NCBI GenBank assembly: GCA_963682175.1
Contig: OY821772.1
Span: forward strand, 49,374,925 to 49,438,924
Direction: 5' to 3'
DNA from: Triglochin maritima
Taxonomy: Eukaryota > Streptophyta > Magnoliopsida > Alismatales > Juncaginaceae
DNA length: 64,000 nt
Below the pieces are notes generated by a model. The model did not search any database and was not told the DNA's origin. It worked only from the letters and a program-made list of their open reading frames with translations. Both the position numbers and the translations under genes were made by a program. Of the stretch, positions 58,465 through 64,000 are shown piece by piece. How positions within the stretch are numbered: the stretch's first letter is position 1; the number at the start of each line of letters is the position of its first letter.

Positions 58465-60795
58465 GGGCACCCTTAACGTGGGTGCCCCGCCCGGGCGCCC
58501 TGGTCGGGCGCCCGGGCGCACCCCCGTTAGCGGGTGGGGCGCCCGTGGGGCGCCCGCCCGGGCGGTGGGCGTCCCGGGCAGACGCCCGGCCGTCCATGGG
58601 AGGGGGACACGTGTCCCGCTCCCATTGGTTATTTTTTTATTTTTTTTTGTTTTGGTTTTTTTATTAATGGATTGGGTATTTGTTATAAATGTGGGGTAAT
58701 AATTTTTTGTAAGTGATTAAAATTAAGAATTTTCCAGAACCAACAATTTCAAGTTAAATAGAAAAAAAATTAATACAACAATACCATAACAACAATACAT
58801 TAATAATAATAAAATACGAAATACAACCAACCACATGAAACATCTGTTAAAGGGAAATACAAACCATACGGACTACTACAACCCGAAATACAAACTAAGG
58901 GAAATACAAACCATACGGAATACATACTACATCAAACTACACGTACCCATTCTCTTCTGCCCAGGCGAGAAGTTTATCGATTACTTTTTGATCCTTCTCC
59001 GTCGGGTTGTCCTTCCTCATCAGAGAGTGAAGCATGTCCAACTTATTTTTTATTAAATGTCTCTGGAAATTCCTTTCCGCTAACTCCTCTTGCTTGGAGA
59101 AACCATCTTCTCTGACTTGGGCGATGTATCGCATCTGTTGTGCAAGTTCTCTAACATCGGTGTCTCGTTCGGAGCGTAATGCACTCTTAGCCTTTTTCTT
59201 AGCCTTCTTCACACCTTCTGGGCGTGTAGACGACTCCGACATCGGCTCTTCTGCATCCGAGGGTGATTGCGTCCTCGAGCCGTCCGTGCTCTTTCTTTTC
59301 CCAAGGCTTCCTGACTAGGGACTATTTTCATCGTGCAACTCCGGGGACTCCCAGTCAACACGCACGGCATTAGCTCCGGAGATCACACTCTCCCATTTTG
59401 GGTACCTACGCAACATAACCCAAGCATCAAAATAAAGAAATTTACTAGGCCCATGATTTCTCTCGTAGATCACGTGCGCTTGTCGGACAACATCGTCGTC
59501 ATTCTGGCCGCTCCTTTTCCGTCGGAATGCCTGATCGAAGCACCCGACCCACTTGTTCACAGCAGGTATAATTCTCCTCCACCGTCCTTTTAAGGACTCT
59601 GCGTTCCTTTCGGGTAGGCCTGTGCCTTCCACGGAGATGTCGTACACACGTTTCACCCTAGTCCACAATGAAGTACACTTCTGGTTTGTCTCTGTCACCG
59701 CATCGCAATTGACTTCCATATATGCAGAGACAAGTCTCTCGTCCTCAGCTGTGGTCCACAACTTCGGATTGGCTTTGGCAGTTTGGACTTGCTTGCGGTG
59801 ACGACGCTGTGGAGGTGGGGATGGTGGTGTGGGGGTGTGTCGTGGTGGGGACTCATCGTCGTCGTTACCCTCATCTTCAGTGTTCGCCATACTCTGGCGG
59901 CTATTTTGAGACAATGGTCGGCCAAACATCTGGAACTACGGTTGATTATAAGGGAATGATGGTGCATATTGAGAGTATTGTGGGAATGGTAAGTTTTGAT
60001 CTGGGGATGCGTAGTGGGAGAATTGTGGGAATGGTGAGTTTTGGTCAGGTGGTGGGAATGATGGTGCGTACTGGGAGAAGTCGGGTTGTTGGAATGGTTG
60101 TTGGTAAAATGGACGTGAGGGATATGGTTGTGGATAGCGTGGATGCGGATTTGATTGTGGAGGAGGGGGGAACGATTGTACTCCGGAGAAGACATTGTGG
60201 GAGAAATATGGGATGTAAGTTGAGTTTTGAGTTTTGTGGAAGAGATATGGGGTGTAAGTTGATTTTTGTTAGGGTATATATAGAGAAAAAATTAGACACT
60301 GTGCAATCACGCGGATTACTTTTCTTTCACGCGTATACTGTACATTCACGCGGACTATTTTGTTTCACGCGTATACTGTAGATTCACGCGGACTACTTTT
60401 GATTCACGCGTATACTGTGCAATCACGCGTATACTGTGCAGTCACGCGCGTTTCAAAATTTAAATTTCAAATATTCAAAATTTTGTGTTTAATAGTGATT
60501 AATATTGTTAATTAATTAATAGTAATAATAAGTATATCGCGAATTAAAATTATAATGTAATTAGAATTAGATTTATATATAATGTATTTTGTTAAATGTT
60601 GTGTGAGAATTAAATTTGTTTAATTAAGAAATGATGTGGATGAAAGAGAGTGTAGGGTGGGTGGGGGTAGCCTGGGCATGGATAATGAGATTTTTTGGGT
60701 GGGTTGGGTGAGCTGACGTGGCAGAGAGAGAAGCTGACGTGGCAGAGAGAGAGTGCAGGGCGCCCGGGGTAGCCCGGGCGCTGTTAAATATGCTC
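58465..60795 (-). mobile_element. PIF/Harbinger-like DNA transposon, copy B (ORF1 only)
   Basis: 2,331 bp, flanked by TAA target duplications (58462-58464 and 60796-60798). It has the same ends, GC-rich subterminal palindromes and ORF1 as copy A at 1505-3827, but in the opposite orientation. Similarity is high over the whole length, so both come from recent transposition. Again there is no transposase frame. Confidence 0.92.
58937..60195 (-). pseudogene. PIF/Harbinger ORF1 of copy B, Myb/SANT-like, broken
   Basis: Same protein as in copy A, starting MSSPEYN at 60195. The Myb/SANT-like domain (KLWTTAEDERLVSAYM, FDQAFRRKRSGQNDDDVV) is intact and continues past the place of the copy A stop. A TAG-type stop at about 59315 follows HDENSP and separates the C-terminal 101 residues (basic KKAKKKAKS segment, ending AEENGYV at 58937). 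The long C-run of copy A is short here, yet the upstream frame is still not continuous with the domain. Confidence 0.85.
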
Positions 60796-60798
60796 TAA

Positions 60799-61731
60799 TA
60801 GCCCCACATGTTGGCCCTCCTGGCTTCTTCGGGAATTGAACCATTATCCTCAGCATAATGTTCTTTATTCTTATTTGCTACTTGAACATGCTCTATGTTA
60901 TAGAAATGCATGTTTGATTTATTTACCAAAGTTCCCAATTTCGATTCCAGAGACATATATCTAGCTTATATAATCTTGGGAATTGATGATTCTCGTCGCA
61001 GGCTTTGTTTGATATATTACTTTCGGAATGAGAGAAAAGTTGAGTACGATATTGTGATGTTGATTTCGTCTGTTTCTTATTATTTACTCACTCTACCTAG
61101 GTTGTTTACTTCTTTTTTTAATTTTGTAGGTGCATATATGTCTTTCCTTGATTATGACATTTTTGGACTCTCTCAACCGTGTTTTCTGGTAATGATCTGT
61201 CTCACTCTCAGTGTGTACGAGCGATCCTACGAACGGTAGAATCCATCATTTGCAAATTGACCCTAATTATGTTTAGGGAACCTTCTGGTCCTTAATTGGC
61301 GCACAGTCTTTAGAAGTGTTGAGCCTAAAAATCTAGAACGATAATTCTACCAAACAAGTCTTGTCTGTATCTAAATAAGATTCTTCATCTCTTTGAATGG
61401 GCCCATATTCTTCTGTTTTGTAGAAATTTCCGAGGAGAACGGTCTACGTACTGCGTAAACTTTACGAAGAAAACAAGCTTATACCTTACGGATTGATAAC
61501 AGTGATATGTGTGCTCTTGTATTTCTATGTCAGATGGTTTCAGGTTTGTGCTCAGCGTGGGCACGAGAAATCGACAAACTTATCTTCAACATGAGTCATT
61601 GTCGACCACCAAACACTTTTAGCACACTGTTGAGAAAATCACTTCGTAACATGATGAAAATGATCGTCGGAGAAACATTAATTGCGCCACAAGCACACGA
61701 ACAAGTCCATGCCATCTCGCGTCCACACACT
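60799..61731 (+). CDS. Unidentified exon-like sequence with one membrane segment
   Basis: At about 61425 a TTTTGTAG acceptor precedes KFPRRTVYVLRKLYEENKL, then IPYGLITVICVLLYFYVRWF, a basic stretch followed by a clear membrane helix. The frame then ends near 61590. An exon-like piece at about 61131-61195 (acceptor TTTTGTAG, donor GTAATGA) lies upstream. I do not recognise the family and the phases do not prove one gene. It could be the end of a small membrane protein gene, or a relic. Confidence 0.3.
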
Positions 61732-61734
61732 TAA

Positions 61735-61870
61735 GAGCACCCTTAACGGGTGCTCTTTGGGGTCGGGTCTGAGGGGGACCCGACCCCTACCCCCCTTAAT
61801 GGGGGGCGGATCGAGGTTGGGTCCAGACCTGGGTCTGCGACCCGACCTGGGAGATGACCCGGGTTGACTT
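61735..61870 (+). mobile_element. Third PIF-like terminus (left end only)
   Basis: TAA (61732-61734) precedes GAGCACCCTTAACGGG, the same terminus type as copies A and B. It is followed by GGGTCGGGTC/GACCCGACC inverted units up to 61865. No matching right terminus appears before the window ends, and MULE-like DNA begins around 62.2 kb. This copy is truncated, interrupted or longer than the window. Confidence 0.6.
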
Positions 61871-62159
61871 AAAAAAAAATTGTTAATTTTTTTTGGAATT
61901 TTTATATTTGTTATTTAATATATAAATGATATATGTATGGTAGTTTATATCATGGTAAAATTAATAAGATAAATGTAAATAATTAGTAAAAGTAAATATA
62001 AGTAATTAAAAAATAGTAAGATAATTGTAAATGTATATAATTAAATAAAATTACCTAACAAAATAGAACACATGAATTTACCTAGGTTCACCAAAAAACG
62101 CATTAGTAACCCAAAAAATCGGCAGAGAATTACTAATAAAAATCTCAAAAATAAAAAAT

Positions 62160-62985
62160 CTTCAGGGGACGCTGCCCCCTTGCCACCTCACTGGTGAGGT
62201 GGAACGCTGCTTGCTCACCGGGGAGCGAGACCCCCGACTGACCCGTTGGAGTGACCATTATCGGGAACTACTATTCGTCGCCGGAAAACTACTTAAATCG
62301 TCCCAAAAATTACCTTTTTGCCCTTAACAAATCAATTAATACTCATTTCGTCCCGTGTCTTTAAACAAGGTATTTGACTCAGTTTTACTCACATTCTTAG
62401 TACCAACACCACGAAAATGTCTGGCGAAACACCTGAATCCGGCTAGGTAACGGAGGCGGATTTTTTTTCCGACTCGGACGTCTGGCTAAGACGCCTACAC
62501 CTAGGTGGAGGCGTCTGTATACGACGCCTACACCTAGGTGGAGGCGTCTTAGCGAGGCGCCTCCACGAACGAGGAGGCGTCTGGCTAAGACGCCTCCACA
62601 TAGGTGGAGGCGTGATAGCCAGACGCTTCCACGTTGGTGGAGGCGTGTTAGCCAGACGCCCTTATTTTTTAATAATAAAAAATAAAATAAATATAAATAA
62701 ATTCTTAAAATTATACGGTGTGTTATCTCAAAATATTTGAGGTTCTGTTGCAAGATTTTTGGTGGTAACGGGGTCAAATTACAATGAGTTTTTTTGCAAG
62801 TGATTAATATTCAAAAAATTTAAGATCCAAAATCCTCGGTGGTAAAACTTCCCGATTTACAAATACCACATCGAGAGGTCGTTCGGGGGTCTCGCTCACC
62901 GGTGAACGAGCGGCATTCCACCTCGCCGGTGAGGTAACGGGGGTGGCAAGGGGGCAGCGCCCCTGGAATTTTTTTGGATTTTGAA
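62160..62985. repeat. Inverted repeat arms of about 80-100 bp
   Basis: The arm at 62160-62245 (ggacgctgcccccttgccac, cacctcac...gaggtgg, ctcaccg...gagcgagacccccga) is mirrored at about 62880-62985 (tcgggggtctcgctcaccgg, cacctcg...gaggt, ggcaagggggcagcgcccc). Each arm itself contains short palindromes. Confidence 0.75.
62487..62665. repeat. Nested hairpin array of GACGCCTCCACC/GGTGGAGGCGTC units
   Basis: Seven or more units of about 14-22 bp alternate in both orientations (cgtctggctaagacgcc, tccacctaggtgga). They are spaced so that neighbours can pair as well as each unit with itself. Confidence 0.85.
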
Positions 62986-63052
62986 ATTGTTAGATCTGAT
63001 TTTTTTTTTAATTTTCATCAATTGCAAAAACTCGTTGTAAGGTGATGTCGGA

Positions 63053-63260
63053 CGGTCGACCGTTTGCTTCTCGGTCTACCGAACATGTTCCATGCGGTCC
63101 ACCGTGATCTTAAATGCAGTAAGTTTTGGATCTTCGTAGAATCATTGTGTCGGTTTACCGATCTCTACCCGGTTATCCGAATATTTATTCTCAGTAGCTT
63201 CGACATTTCTCTGGAAATCTCTATTCGGTGTACCGAAAGGGTATTGGTCATCCGAATATA
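63053..63260. repeat. GGTNNACC palindrome cluster
   Basis: GGTCGACC, GGTCTACC, GGTCCACC, GGTTTACC, GGTTATCC, GGTGTACC and GGTCATCC occur within about 200 bp, usually extended to CGGT..ACCG. The same type of cluster is in the LTRs at 33.7, 41.6, 43.3 and 46.6 kb. Confidence 0.85.
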
Positions 63261-63363
63261 GTAATTATTAACTTATTAATTAATTAATTTCGTAATTATC
63301 TAAATTTATAATCAATTATCTTTTTAATAAAAAATAAAAAAAAAAATTGCGGGCGTCTGACGG

Positions 63364-63593
63364 CAGGGCTGTGCATCCGGTCCGGACCGGACCAGATTTT
63401 TATCCGGGGTCCGGACCGAAGATCGAACCGGACCGGATGTCCACGGACCGAAGACCAGACCGGACCGGAAATTTTAAAATTTACCGGACCGAAACCCGGA
63501 CCGGACCGGATTTTTTCGAAATTTTCCGGACCGAACCCGGACCGACCGGTCCGGTCCGGTTGACCGGGTCAACCCGGGTTTTGCTCTCCCCTA
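63364..63593. mobile_element. hAT MITE made of CCGGACCGG repeats
   Basis: CAGGGCTGTGCATCCGG...TTTGCTCTCCCCTA, 230 bp, perfect 8-bp duplication TCTGACGG (63356-63363 and 63594-63601). The interior has more than ten copies of CCGGACCG/CGGTCCGG. It inserted into the GC-rich hairpin array of the MULE-like element. Confidence 0.92.
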
Positions 63594-63599
63594 TCTGAC

Positions 63600-63780
63600 G
63601 GAGCCACCCAGCGTAGGAAGGGGGCGTCTGGCTAAGCCGCCCAGCGTAGGAGAAAGACGTCTTAGCCAGACGCCCGTCCCATGGGCGGGGCGTTTGTGTA
63701 AAACGCCCCCCCTAGGGGGAGGCGTCTTACCCAGACGCTCCTCTCATACGCTGGGCGGCTCCGCCAGACGCCCACAATTT
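63600..63780. repeat. Second hairpin array of the MULE-like element
   Basis: GCGTCTGGCTAAG, GTCTTAGCCAGACGCC, CCCATGGG, CCCCCCTAGGGGG and CAGCGTAGG/ATACGCTGGG units pair across about 175 bp. Same GTCTGGCTAAGACGCC theme as at 17660 and 62487. Confidence 0.8.
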
Positions 63781-64000
63781 TTTTTTTTTTTTTATTAAAA
63801 AGATGTTGGATATTTTACCAGATTCGAGTACACCGGGGCGTCCGTTGGCTCATTACTGACCTCCAAAATATTATTTTTTATGAATATAAGAGGAAGATGA
63901 AGAGAGATGTGTGATAGGAGGCTAAAATGTCGCGTTATAGCAGTAGAAATGAGAGAAGGGCAAAATGGTAATCTGTTGGGGCGATTTAAGTAGTTTTTGG

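Larger units (their letters stand above)
62281..64000. mobile_element. MULE-like non-autonomous element, running to the window end
   Basis: Left terminus AAACTACTTAAATCGTCCC plus AAAAATTACCTTTTTGCCC at 62283-62325 is mirrored by the last 45 bases of the window (GGGCAAAATGGTAATCTG, GGGGCGATTTAAGTAGTTTTT). After the left terminus comes the same leader and ATG as the MULE at 32 kb (MSGETPESG, then a stop). The interior has GACGCC hairpin arrays, a GGTNNACC cluster and a hAT insertion instead of a transposase. Confidence 0.65.

Noticed and set aside
62397..62777. Frame with repeated RLHLGVGV-like units
   Set aside because: Encoded by the GACGCC hairpin array, which is a DNA-level repeat; there is no evidence of a protein.
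1..64000. tRNA, rRNA, CRISPR or bacterial-type operon signals
   Set aside because: None seen; the genome is clearly plant nuclear. The tRNA-like match at 40852-40864 is the retrotransposon primer-binding site.

Overview
The window is nuclear DNA of a flowering plant, probably a dicot or another woody-type angiosperm. The evidence is AT-rich intergenic DNA, many GT-AG introns, and plant gene families (a PHT1 phosphate transporter, a METTL17/Rsm22-like protein, an ORMDL protein and an ASCH-domain protein). There is also a typical plant transposon load: Ty1/copia, Ty3-like LTRs, MULE, PIF/Harbinger, hAT, CACTA and RTE LINE. The species cannot be told from the sequence alone.

Layout. 1-1.5 kb: non-coding apart from one weak exon candidate. 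1.5-3.8 kb: a PIF/Harbinger-like element (copy A) carrying only the Myb/SANT-like ORF1. 3.8-11 kb: intergenic DNA with a degenerate repeat, an LTR-like remnant, a CACTA end and a MITE. 11.0-15.2 kb (minus): ASCH-domain gene. 15.2-19.2 kb: intergenic, with a MULE-type terminal fragment near 17.8 kb. 19.2-22.7 kb (plus): PHT1 phosphate transporter with a P1BS site upstream. 22.7-25.1 kb: intergenic. 25.1-31.8 kb (minus): METTL17-like gene of 12 exons, with an RTE LINE tail in one intron.

31.9-50 kb is the wreck of a large Mutator-like element. It has a FAR1-like N-terminal region, a MULE transposase with SWIM finger and AT-hook, and an OTU-protease-like cargo. It is broken by nested LTR elements. 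One is a solo LTR (32949-44439) that itself received a complete, young copia element (33033-43001, ACATT duplications). The other is a solo LTR (45935-49706) containing a Ty3-like solo LTR. At 50.5-53.4 kb a plant-mobile-domain (PMD) pseudogene lies on the opposite strand, split by a hAT MITE and another Ty3-like solo LTR.

54.3-58.2 kb (plus): ORMDL gene of three exons with a hAT MITE in intron 2. 58.5-60.8 kb: PIF-like copy B, inverted relative to copy A. 60.8-61.7 kb: unidentified exon-like sequence. 61.7-64 kb: a third PIF-like terminus, MULE-like termini, GC-rich nested palindromes and another hAT MITE.

The four intact-looking host genes have separate jobs: phosphate uptake, mitochondrial ribosome assembly, sphingolipid control and an RNA-binding-type ASCH protein. 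They do not form a pathway. The most unusual content is in the transposons: a MULE/OTU/PMD assemblage, and clusters of short palindromes (GGTNNACC and others) that recur in LTRs of apparently different families.
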